Positions 1 to 15,421 of a stretch of DNA of 64,000 nucleotides are shown here, one piece after another. The notes under the pieces are model-generated. The model was given only the letters and a program-made list of their open reading frames with translations, did not search any database and was not told the origin of the DNA. Source of the DNA: Ascaris suum (lineage: Eukaryota > Nematoda > Chromadorea > Rhabditida > Ascarididae); contig CM024179.1 in assembly GCA_013433145.1 (NCBI GenBank), forward strand, positions 9,273,300 through 9,337,299, written 5' to 3'. The position numbers and the translations under genes are program-made. Every line of letters starts with the position of its first letter. Position 1 is the first letter of the stretch.

Positions 1-480
1 AATTATTAGTATTAATTTATTTATCGTTATCAATTCAATTATTATTATTAAATCGATTATTATTACTCATTTCATTATTATTATTAAGCGAATTATTATT
101 ATCAGTTTAACTCCTATTATTGTTTTATTATTATTATTGTTATTTTAATCATTATTATTAATTACCATCAGCATTAATTTAATAGTAGTATTAGTTTAAT
201 TATTACTGCTAGTTTAGTTGTTATTATTAATTTAAATATTATCAATTTGTTTATTATTATTATTTTAATTATTAGTATTAATTTAATTATTGTTATCAAT
301 TCAATTATTATTATTAATTCCATTATTATTACTTATTTCATTATTATTATTAAGTGAATTATTATTATCAGTTTAACTACTATTATTGTTTTATTATTAT
401 TATCATTTTGATCATTATTATTATTTCCCATTAGTATTAATTTAGTAGTAGTATTAGTTTAATTATTAGTATTAATTTAG
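1..480. repeat. 266-bp direct duplication within the satellite edge
   Basis: Position 1 onward (AATTATTAGTATTAATTT...) recurs from position 267 with the same order of landmarks: TTGTTATCAATTCAATT or close, the run ending TTATTTCATT, a GTGAATTATT or GCGAATTATT motif, and CAGTTTAACT. The two copies differ by scattered substitutions. This is a higher-order unit longer than the simple TTA repeat. The first copy may continue left of the window. Confidence 0.75.
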
Positions 481-1546
481 TTATAGCGATTAATTTAAAT
501 ACTATTATTAATTTAGTTACTATTATTAATTATTATTATTAATAATTAATCATTGTGAATTAAGTTAACATTATTAATCAATTATACTACTAATTTAATT
601 ATTAGTATTAATTTAATTATTATTATAAATTTATTATTGGTATTATTTTAATTATTAGTGTTAACCTAATTAATAGTATTAATTTAACTATTAGTATTAA
701 TTTGTTATTAGTAATGATTTATTCATTAGTATTAATTCTGGTATTATTATTAATTTAATTGTTCTTATTATTTAGTTATTATTATTATTATTATTTAATT
801 ATTATTATTATTGATTTAAGCATTAGTGCTGATTTTATTATTAGTATTGATTTAATTACTAGTATTAATGAAATTATTAGTATTCATTTAATTATTATTA
901 TTATTTAATTGCTGTTAATTTAATTGTTTTCAATTTAATGATTATATTAATTTAATTAATAGTATTATTTTAAGTATTATTGAATTTTTTCGTTAGTGTT
1001 AATTTAATTATTAATATTAATTTAGTTATTAGTATTAATTTATTATTATTATTAATTAGTTTATTATTATTAATTTATTTTTAACTAAACTACCATTATT
1101 AATTAGATTATAATTATTATTAACCAAACTACCATTATTAATTATCAATTATTATTATAATTCTTGTTATTATTATTATCAATTATTATAATTATCATTA
1201 TTATTAATATCAATTATTATTATTCTCATTATTATCATTATCAATTATTATTATTATCAATTATTATTATTATCAATTATTATTACTATCGATTATATTA
1301 TTAGTATTATTAATAATTAATATTATTAATTATAATTATTATATTATTATTATATATATTATTATCATTATTATATTATTAATATTATTATTATTTAATT
1401 ATTATTATTAATTATTATTATTATTATATTATTATTATTATTATTAATTATTATTATTAAATTATTATTATTATCATTATTATTATTATTAATTATTATA
1501 TTATAAATTATTATTAAATTATTATTATTATTATTAATATTATTAA

Positions 1547-1577
<31 letters not shown>

Positions 1578-4500
1578 TATTAATTATCATTATTATTATT
1601 AATTATTATTATTAATTATTATTACTAATTATTATTGTTAATATTATTATTTATTATTATTAATTATATTATTTATTATTATTATTATTTATTATTATTA
1701 TTATTATTATTAATTATATTATTAATTATTAATATTAATTATTAATTATTATTGATTATTATTAATTATATTATTAATTATTATTAAATTTTATTAATTA
1801 TTATTAATTATTATTATTATTATTATTAATTATGATTATTAATTATTATTAATTATTATTATTATTATTATTAATTATTATTATTAATTATTATTAATTA
1901 TTATTATTATTATTATTAATTATTATTAATTATTATTATTGATTATTATTAATTATTATTAATTATTATTATTAATTATTAATTATTATTATTTATTATT
2001 TATTATTATTATTATTAATTATTATTAATTATTATTAATTATTATATTATTATTAATTATTATTATTATTATTATTATTATTATAATTATTATTATTAAT
2101 TATTATTAATTATTATTATTAATTATTATTACATATATTATTAATTATTATAATTAATTATTATTAATAATTATTAATTCTTATTATTAAATATTATTAA
2201 TTATTATTATTAATTATTATTATTTATTATTATGATTATTAATTATTGTTAATTATTACTATTTATTATTAATTATTATTATTATTTATTATTAATTATT
2301 ATTATTAATTATTACTAATTATTATCAATATTATTATTATTATTATTAATTATTAATTATTATTATTAATTATTATTAATTATTATTATTAATTATTATT
2401 AATTATTATTAATTATTATTAATTATTATTATTAATTATTATTAATTATTAATATTAATTATTATTAATTATTATTATTAATTATTATTAATTATTATTA
2501 TTAATTATTATTAATTATTGTTATTAATTATTGTTAATTATTATTTTTAATTATTATTAATTATTATTATTAATTATTATTATTAATTATTATTAATTAT
2601 TATTATTGATTATTATTAATTGTTCTTATTAATTATTATTAATTATTATTATTAATTATTATTAATTATGATTATTAATTATTATTAATTATTATTGTTG
2701 ATTATTATTAATTATTATATTAATTATTATTAATTATTCTTATCAATTATTCTTATTAATTATTATTAATTATTATTTTTAATTATTATTAATTATTATT
2801 ATTAATTATTATTAATTATTATTATGAATTATTATTAATTATTATTATTAATTATTATTAATTATTATTATTAATTATTACTAATTATTATTATTATTTA
2901 TTATTAATTATGATTATTAATTATTGTTAATTATTATTATTTATTATTAATTATTATTATTGATTATTATTAATTATTATTATTAATTATACCTAATTAT
3001 TATTAATTATTATTAATTTTTCTTATTGATTATTATTAATTATTATTATTAATTATTATTAATTATCATTATTATATATTATTAATTATGATTATTAATT
3101 AGTATTAATTATTATTATTTATTATTAATTATTATTATTAATTATTATTAATTATTATTATTAATTATTACTAATTATTATTAATTATTATTGTTAATTA
3201 TTATTAATTATTATTATTAATTATTATTAATTATTATTAGTGATTATTATAATAATTATTATTAATTATTATTAATTATTATTATTGATTATTATAATTA
3301 TTATTATTAATTATTATTAATTATGATTATTAATTATTATTAATTATTATTATTATTTTATTAATTATTAATTATTAATTATTATTAATTATTATTAATT
3401 ATTATTAATTATTATTATTGATTATTATCAATTATTATTATTAATTATTATTAATTATGATTTTTAATTAATTTATTATTTATTATTATTAATTATTATT
3501 AATTATTATTATTAATTATTATTAATTATTATTAATTATCATTATTATATTATTAATTATTATTATTAATTATATTAATTATTATTATTATTATTAATTA
3601 TTATTATTAATTATTATTAATTATTATTATTAATTATTACTATTATTATTAATTATTATTGTTAATTATTATTAATTATTATTATTAATTATTATTAATT
3701 ATTATTAATTATTATAATAATTATTATTATTATTAATTATTATTATTGATTATTATAATTATTATTATTAATTATTATTAATTATGATTATTAATTATTA
3801 TTAATTATTATTATTAATTATTATTAATTATTATTATTAATTATTATTAATTATTATTATTAATTATTATTATTGATTATTATTAATTATTATTAATTAT
3901 TATTATTAATTATTATTAATTATTTATTAATTATTATTAATTATGATTATTAATTATTATTAATTATTATTATTAATTATTATTAATTATTATTAATTAT
4001 TATTAATTATTATTATTGATTATTATTAATTATTATTATTAATTATTATTAATTATTATTATTAATTATTATTAATTATTATTAATTATTATTATTATTA
4101 TTATTAATTATTAAGTATATTATTATTATTAATTATTATTATTAATTATTTAATTATTATTATTTATTATTAATTATTATTATTAATTATTATTAATTAT
4201 TATTATTAATTATTATAATTATTATTAATTATTATTGTTAATTATTATTATTATTATTAATTATTATTAATTATTATTATTGATTATTATTAATAATTTT
4301 TATTATTATTATTAATTATTATTATTGATTATTATTATTATTATTATTAATTATTATTAATTATGATTATTAATTATTATTAATTATTATTTAATTATTA
4401 TTAATTATTATTATTAATTATTATTAATTATTACTATTATTATTATTAATTATTATTATTAATTATTATTAATTATTATTATTGATTATTATTAATTATT

Positions 4501-4973
4501 ATTATTAATTATTGTTAATTATTATTATTAATTATTATTAATTATTATTATTAATTATTATTAATTATTATTATTAATTATTATTAATTATTATTATTTA
4601 TTATTAATTATTATTATTAATTATTATTAATTATTATTAATTATTACTGATTATTATTAATTATTATTAATTATTATTATTGATTATTGTTAATTATTAT
4701 TATTGATTATTTTTAATTATTATTATTAATTATTATCAATTATTATTATTAATTATTATTAATTATTATTATTGGTTATTATAATTATTATTATTAATTA
4801 TTATTAATTATTATTATTAATTATTATTAATTATTATAATTAATGATTATTAATTATTATTATTAATTATTATTAATAATTATTATTAATTATTACTAAT
4901 TATTATTATTAATTATTATTATTATTTATTATTAATTATTATTATTATTAATTATTATTAATTATTAATTATA

Positions 4974-5016
<43 letters not shown>

Positions 5017-5700
5017 ATTATTATTATTATTAATTATTAGTTATTATTATTATTAATTATTAATTATTATTATTATCATTAATTATTAATTTTTATTATT
5101 TTTATTAATTATTATTTATTATTATTATTAATTATTAATTATTATTGTTATTAGTTATTAATTATTATTATTATTAATTATTAATTATTATTATTGTTAT
5201 TAATTATTAATGATTATGAGTTTTGTTATCATTGTTATTATCATTATTTATTATTGTTATTAGTTATTATTATGGTTTATTGTTATTATAAATCATTATT
5301 ATTTGTTGTTATTTTGATTAGTAATTATTGGTTAGTAATTACTATTATTGCATATTATTACTATGTACTAATGTTACTAGTTGCTATTATTATTGTTAAT
5401 TACGATTAACTGTTTTTATTAATTGCTTTCGCTGTTATGAATTACTATTTTCATTATTAGTTACTATTATTATTATTAATTACTACTGTTTTTATTAGTT
5501 AGTGTTATTATTATTTGCTGTTGTTATTACTGATTAATGTACTCACATTAATTACTATCAGTATTACTAATTATTTTTATTGTTACTAAGTAGTGTTATT
5601 AATTTGTTATTTTTATTATTATTAATCTCCATTATTTTTATTTATTATTTCTATTATTATGAATTGCTATTATTATTAATTATTTTTAATATTATTAATT
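1..5700. repeat. TTA/TAA-type satellite, about 5.7 kb
   Basis: Almost pure A and T built from TTA/ATT trinucleotides. In the core (about 1800-5000) the pattern alternates 10-bp units (AATTATTATT) and 13-bp units (AATTATTATTATT), so a 23-bp compound period is common. The two ends (1-1300 and about 5100-5700) are more degenerate, with scattered C and G. Stops are frequent in all frames and I see no gene in it. It lies immediately upstream of the visible globin exons and, if the globin 5' exons lie to the left, it would sit inside a globin intron (inference). Confidence 0.95.
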
Positions 5701-6436
5701 ATCAATGCTGCTTATGTTTTAGAATAACAAATTAGTGCAATAACTCTTTTTTTGTTGAGAGGATCTATAACAATTTTTTGGAATTTTTCGTTCATATCGC
5801 TTTAATTCTTTCAGTTGTCCTCTTCTTTAAGAAAGAAAAAATTATGTTAATGTTAAGTATCGGATTTTGTGAATGATAAGAAATTCAATGACTGAAAATT
5901 GCAAAATTTGTAAGCACATGAACTTTTTAAATTTGCGCTTTAAAGTGAAAAAAATAACTTATTTGAAAAAAAGAACTTATAAAATAACGAAATTAAAATT
6001 TAACAATGCAGGAAGGGAAAGTTAGTTAAGAGAACAATGCAGGAAGAGAAAGTTAGTTAAGAGATGACGTATGAATCGTTAAGCATGAGGAAAGCGACAC
6101 GAGTTTAGTTTTTTGTTTTCATATAATTTCTTTTTCTCTGAACTTGCGGTATGCCTGTAGCAACGGCGTCTCATGGATGCGCATATTCCATACAATCGAT
6201 GGTTTTTGTTTAATCCTGAGGATATTAACTTGGTTTAAGACTGATCTTTGGAATAACCGATGCTATAGTGAAACTCTATAGGAATAACGTTCGCAATGAG
6301 GTTTCATTGGCTTAGGTGGGTGCACTTAGTACTTCCGACGGTTGTTTTGAGGATTTTGATAGTCAAATTTCATTAATTAAGTGTAATAATTATTCGTTTG
6401 AGGTGATTTGATTATCTTTGCCGATATTTTTTTTAG
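5701..6436. other. Non-coding stretch between satellite and first visible globin exon
   Basis: No exon could be supported here. A frame of roughly 40 codons is open around 6140-6280 but shows no globin motif and no fitting splice junction. The stretch contains the 31-bp tandem duplication at 6002-6063 and ends in the T-rich acceptor (TTTTTTTTAG, ending 6436) of the globin exon. Confidence 0.6.
6002..6063. repeat. 31-bp perfect-but-one tandem duplication
   Basis: Two adjacent 31-bp copies, 6002-6032 and 6033-6063, both beginning AACAATGCAGGAAG and ending GTTAGTTAAGAG. They differ at a single base (GGGAAAG versus GAGAAAG). Confidence 0.9.
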
Positions 6437-8088
6437 ATCAGAGAAATATCAATTCAATTTGGAATCGACCAAGTACCGAAACGTGGATGGGGTTTTAAGG
6501 CAGACTTTTTTGCTGTAATGGCGAATGCGCTAGCCACCGAATGTGTCTTCCTAGATGGTGCTGCACATCAGGTGAATACTCTCACATTCACTATACGCTT
6601 TGTTATATCTTGTTGATTTTTGATGTGATATTAGTGGCCTTTTTTGCTCTTAATCATTTCCCGAATTGAATGAAATTTTTGATATGTTTTTGTTAATTTT
6701 CATTTAAATAAGAGCTATTCTCGACTATTTTATCTGTAATCTATTGCAAAATATAAATACCTCTATCTTTCTATCTTTCACTATCGAAAAGTTTATCTGT
6801 AATAAATATGCAAAATATAAATACCTATATTAGTCGCCTTTTTGCTCTTTCACTATCGATACCTGAACATAGCTCAAATTAGGTGCTTTATGAAAGTTTA
6901 GAATGAAAAAAAAAATTCGTATCAGAAAATAGAAGCAAAGAACTTTCTATTTTACCATCAAATCAGGGAAATAAATGAAAGAATTTGCGCAAAAACATTG
7001 AAATAACGAAGACGATAAGAAACATCGCTGCAAATATTTTTCAACAATGATGCATTTGCTTAGAAATTTAAACCATTAGAGGAATTCTTTTAATTTTCCC
7101 TTTCTTCTTCATTTATTCTCCTATGCTTCCTTTTGCCTTACTCAACTCTTAAAGTTGTCCGTCTAAGAAACCACAGCCAAAAAAAAAATATTCTGCTTGA
7201 TTTAGCGAAAAGTCTAGTAAAAAGAAATAACGGTCATGTGATATGAGACCTTATTGCTGCCGTCGACTCGAGATGTCTTAACGAAGCACCACATTTTGGT
7301 TTGCAGTTTTGCTTTGCTAAATGAATATAATCCGTGAATTATTGATTAGTGCTGTTTCTTTGATTACATCAAATAGGATCGATTTATGTCGGACCGGCTT
7401 CCAATAATGTCACAATTTGCAGCCAACCGAAACAATTGAAGCATGGGCTGAACTTGTCGAACTTATGTTCAGCAATGTTAGAGACGGATACTATCAACAG
7501 GTTTGTAAAATATGCTTAACAAATATAATTCTTTCGTGCGAAATAAAAAAAAAACTTTTTTTAAAAGAGGATTTATGCAGAAGAAGTAATTTAAAGCAGT
7601 GAAAACATATCGCACGGGTAGCATAAATGGTAAACGTTTGCAATTCGAACTTGAAAAGAAGAATTGTTTGTATATATTTCCGCACTCAATTCTATTAAAT
7701 GATTCTTCGCATTACTGGTTAGTTTCAATAGTTGTTGAGGCAAATCAAAGGTTGACGGGATTACTCTTGGTAGAAAACAAGACGAGAGTGGGAGAGGGTA
7801 AAAGGGGAAGGGGCAAATAAAACACTATGAAATATTTCGCGCATTTATCGTTTTCCCTCTCATGCACGTTGGATCAACTTTCAGATTCGATATTTACGAC
7901 GTAACTCGCATTGTTTCAATAGTATGTTCAGTTGTTCGTCGGATCGAAGTACAGATGGAAGTGATCTTTATGTAAACGGTGGGCGTCATCTCGATACCGT
8001 TGCACCACATCATAAATCAACTGGTCAATTAAATCAAACGTCCGTTGAACAACCGGTAGCCGCACCTGGAGTTATTATAAGATTCTAA
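6437..8088 (+). CDS. Globin, last three coding exons (5' part missing)
   Basis: Oxygen-binding-fold protein of the nematode globin family, C-terminal part only. Exons: 6437-6571, 7423-7500 and 7885-8088 (stop TAA 8086-8088), all phase 0, giving 138 residues. The first exon carries a G-helix-like segment (GFKADFFAVMANAL, ending LDGAAHQ). The second carries the H helix (EAWAELVELMFSNVRDGYYQ). The third continues IRYLRRNSHC and then a polar tail of about 55 residues rich in S, D, H and Q, ending VIIRF. Acceptors are T-rich ...AG, TTTGCAG and TTTCAG. The exons encoding helices A-F, including the proximal histidine, are not visible between 5700 and 6436, so they lie beyond the satellite or outside the window. 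Haem binding therefore cannot be judged. Identification rests on the G/H-helix pattern only. Confidence 0.75.
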
Positions 8089-8247
8089 AGCGTATAAGAT
8101 ACGAAAAGTCTTCCTTTTCTACTCCACCTAGAAATTTTTCGGTTCTTCGTAATTTATGTTAGCTGTGTTCACTTGTTTTCAATGTATATATAAATTTCCA
8201 GCAAACTTCCAACATTTTTTTTTTCACTTCGTCGAATACTTGTGCTC

Positions 8248-8253
8248 AATAAA
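8248..8253 (+). terminator. Candidate polyadenylation signal of the globin gene
   Basis: AATAAA, 160 bp after the globin stop codon, within an otherwise non-coding stretch. Confidence 0.55.
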
Positions 8254-10281
8254 ACATAAGAGCGCTCTTTTCTAAGCAAAGGTATGCGATGTATTATTAA
8301 AATGCGAGCCTAGACTAATAAATGCAACATTTGCTGTAGACTGATAAAAAATAAAGATGAAAAGTCATCAACGCTTCTTTGTTGTTCTTTCATATTGTGG
8401 AAATAAATTAAAAGTAAATAATCGCTTTGAAACGATGCTGAAAAGTTTCTATTGCCCAATGCCATCTTCTTTCATTAATCTTATTTTCTTATTAATTAAG
8501 AAAATGGATTCAATACGAATAAATTTTGTGACCATGCAAATAATACTTCAGTTACCAAACGTTCATTTTATGCCATTCTCTTTATTTCGAATGTTCGCCT
8601 TTAGATGACACCCGTAAAGGAAAAAGTAACCAATTTATAGAGCACCATTGTGATGTGTTAAAACTGCTTCGGATTTTCGGATATGAGGCGAAACCTTCTT
8701 AACCTCTCTTCCCTTCCTCTCATGACAATCCATAAGGGAATCTCTCCAGCCCTTCCTTGAGCCCCCTACTCCTCCTCTTTCGCTGCGTCTTCAAAATACG
8801 ATTGGAATATTTCTGAGTATATAAGCACTCCTGAAATGTAAACCACGCATTTCACGGTTACCGTTTCGGTTTCGACCATATATGAAACCAACAACGATAT
8901 TGTGATATACTATAAACTCATAATAAAATAAGTGAACTCTCATATTTATGCAGTTTCTTGCACTAACTAATAAACTATCTGGTTCTCTCATTGTTTATAA
9001 CTGTTTGATCAATGAATTATCTGTTCATCGTTGTTCACCTGTTCATGAATTTTTTTTTTCTGCAACACAAAGGTTGCTATTAATGCATATTGCCATATTC
9101 GAAATTATCAATGTTATCGTTTTTTTTAAAACTATCATCCCATATTTCGCAGTGCTGGTCTATAATGACGGAGCCAGAAACTTTTTTTCGGAGGATCCGC
9201 AAGCCTGATGAAAGCTTTGCTAATTCCTTTCTTGTTCATTTTCTTTTTACATCCTCTTTTTTTCGACATATTTACAGCAAATTACCGGTAAAATTGTAAT
9301 TCCTCCACCACTCTCTCTCCCACCCCTCTCCCCCCCTCCCCCCATCCCAGAAAACAATGTTTCTCTGGCTATGCCTTCCACAGTGAATACTATACTTCGT
9401 CCTGGGTGCCGTAATTTTAATTTCCGGCTGTGAAATAAAGGATCCTGTATTTGAGCCCTGAACCACCATTACAAAAGCCTCTTCTCTATATTACTAGAAA
9501 TTATCTATACTCTACTATACTCCGTAAGATATAACAGACTTTATAAGTTAGATAATATTAGAAGTACATTATGCTATAGCACATTACGAAACAATTGTGG
9601 TTTTGTTAGGACAAGCTATTCTGATGCTGAATACTAGGGAAGTTTATAGATTTTAGCAGAAGGAATCGTATCGCTCAGCAGATAGTTCCAAAAATACATC
9701 ACATATTGATTCTCACTGGATTTCGGAGATCATTCTATTCATAACAAATGAGCGAAATATTCTCGCAGTGAATTAATTTTCAAGGCATTTTCAAATGTTC
9801 TTTTTTCATACTTATACACCGTCATATTCTATAGGATATTAGGAAACGATATTTTTTTTTACTTCAGTTGAGGAATATGAAGCATATAAACTGGAAATTC
9901 ATAAAAGAAACATACTTTAGTAAAACATGTAGCACATCAGTTTGCGTCAAACGCTAGGCATTCGCTTTGAAGAGAACCTCTCTTCTTCAGAAGTCGCATC
10001 ATCATTTCTAGTGTTGGACCTTACACTGATCATTTCCAATGGTAGATCCTACCTTGATCACCGACCAATCAATCAATATGAGATGATTACACTGAGAATA
10101 GATAAATAAGCCGTCGAAATGAGAAAAGAATATCATCTACTGACATATATCCAGAAGGAAATAAACTTAAAAAACGGAGGTGCAATAATTTGACACAAAA
10201 AACGATAAATATGATTGGCATTTCTTAAATTATTCGAACATTCCCTTAGTGTTGCAAAACTTTTGGCTATTACAAAACGCT

Positions 10282-10309
10282 CCCCCCCCCCCCCCCCCCC
10301 CCCCCCCCC
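10282..10309. repeat. C28 homopolymer
   Basis: Twenty-eight consecutive C on the + strand (G on the minus strand), exceptional in this AT-rich DNA. G-runs of this length can form quadruplexes. True length should be treated as uncertain because homopolymers are hard to sequence. Confidence 0.9.
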
Positions 10310-10647
10310 ACTAGTGCTATCCATTTCTATCAATGGCACTACCATTATTCTAATTGTAGCTACCCCATTGGCTCACTGATGCTAAATCTTGCTCTCTGTA
10401 ATCCCTTCCAATAACTGCCTCAACGACATTAGTTGCCCTCTACCATATCGAAGGATAATGAGATGAACTTCGAAAGATATTTCAGCAAGTGATAAAGTGT
10501 GTCATAAAATTTGAAGGAGCAAAGTAAATTATCCACTATTATTGATATCGCTCCATTTGAAATTTGGACCTATGCAGACATTTCATTCAAAAAGCAGAAA
10601 CACTACCACATATGGGCAATCGCCCTTCCATTATACAAAACTCAACC

Positions 10648-10713
10648 AGTCGAACTCGAAAATATAAAACTCGCTCGATTAGTCGAGTCCGGAAATACGA
10701 AACCCGGTCAATC
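10648..10713. repeat. Degenerate 33-bp tandem pair
   Basis: Two neighbouring copies (10648-10680 and 10681-10713), starting AGTCGAACTCGAAAATA and AGTCGAGTCCGGAAATA, continuing AAACTCG or AAACCCG. The shared skeleton is AGTCGA-TC-GAAATA-AAAC-CG. Confidence 0.65.
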
Positions 10714-12516
10714 GAATCGCTCATAGTCGACAAGGTGTTCAGTTTATTTGCACATCTTTGAGCATCAACAAATCAGTAACAGTATCACTAATCATAGCAC
10801 CATCATAGTGGTAATATCACCAATTATCCTCTCATCGACATCTTATCGAGTAATCTCGAAGTTGATAGTGTTTGGGAATTTGCGTGAAATAGTTTTTGTA
10901 ATGAATCGAACCATCCGCAGATAGCGTTCCTCATTCGCGAAAAAAAAGCCCATACTGGGAGAGATAGGTGAGCGAATCATACGGAATACATTTGCAGTGA
11001 AAACCGAACGCTGACGAGGAAGGTTTACAGATGGCAATGTTACTTACTTCAACAAAATGAGAGATAAATTTACCGTTAAATTGGATTGTATATCTTTAAA
11101 CTTCAACTGATATGAATAACAATTCAAATTTTTCCATATGATTGTTTCAAAATTAATTGCTGCAAACATAATTAGATTTTTTTTTGGCAGCTATTATGTG
11201 TCAATGCTTAATATCGAATCAACGAGAATGTTTTTTGATGTCTAAACTATTGTCCAAAATTCATATTTCGACCATATTTTTATATTTTTAAGTGCCATTT
11301 TAATGCATACTCATTTCTAAAATTAATAATTCCATGAACAATTAGTAAATTAGTAAAGATGTTGATAACATGATAATGGCATATGATTAAATACGAGAAA
11401 TACAACACATAAGTCACCATTATGCTTTTTTTTTCCTTTGAACACATTGTAAAACAATGAAAATCTTTAACAATTTCAAGTATTAAGTACTTTTCGAGTT
11501 TTTTTTTGCATTTAGGTATTCAAATTTTGGCACTGAAATATTGCTCAAGTTTTAGTATTAAGATGTTACCCGGTCAGCAGACTACAAGACGTTACTCGAC
11601 TAAAGCAACAATAGGAAATGTGCAAATTACTAAAACCTTAGACAAATAGGTAAATTTTGGGGCAATTTGAAGTGCTCTTTTACTGAATAGGGGACAATTT
11701 TGCAAAAAAAATGCCACCTAAAGAAGTAGATTGTGTTTCGTAGGTATAATTTGAGTTGTTTTCGACTTGAAATGTGGAATAATCATCATTTGTGTATAAA
11801 CACAAACACAACTTCTCTAATAGGGCGCTTTGGGAATGCATATGTACATTGAAAAGATGAACATGAAGTTGTAAATAATAATTATATACGATTAGCGAGC
11901 AATATATAAGTAGTTGAAAAGATGAGCATCATGAAATTGTAACAAAGCACCAACGTAAATGAAATCGATTAGAAGCAAATCCAGCTGAACAAAGGGGACG
12001 GGATGGGGAGATGAAGAGGAGATTTTTTTAAAAAATTCCCATGTTAATTTGAAAATCTTATTTCCAGAGTAAAAAATTTGAGAAACGATAAAATAGTTAG
12101 TTATCTAGCATATGATAAAATATCATAAATGAAGGAATTTCAATAGTAATGCATCAACAACTACATGAAAAATATCACAAATTGGGCTGAAAAAAAAAAT
12201 TTCATGAGCAAATAAAACATGAGAAAGATGAAAAGCATTATGTTCTACGATCGAAGAAATTTCCCACATTTTTTTCTGTGTAGTTTAGTCGCGAATTTTA
12301 AAAAAAAAATTGATTATATCTATACCCAGTCCTCATATATATGTCTCTTGTGTCAAATATTTGCAAACCTCCTTTCCCACCTCTTTTCCTCCCCCCCATC
12401 CTTAATCCCTCTTAAAAAAGGAATATTTCCGCCATAATTTCGCTTATCCCTTCCCATTCAAATTTTCACTTAGAGACATGCGAAAAAAGCGACCGTTAAA
12501 ATTGGATTTGATCGAT

Positions 12517-15421
<2,905 letters not shown>

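Larger units (their letters stand above)
8089..12516. other. Intergenic, no supported gene
   Basis: Between the globin 3' end (+) and the CX-module 3' end (-), so the two genes converge. Open frames here are short, lack splice partners and show no domain. It holds the AATAAA at 8248, polypyrimidine tracts near 8700-8780 and 9300-9350, a C28 tract at 10282-10309, and a degenerate 33-bp tandem pair at 10648-10713. Confidence 0.6.
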
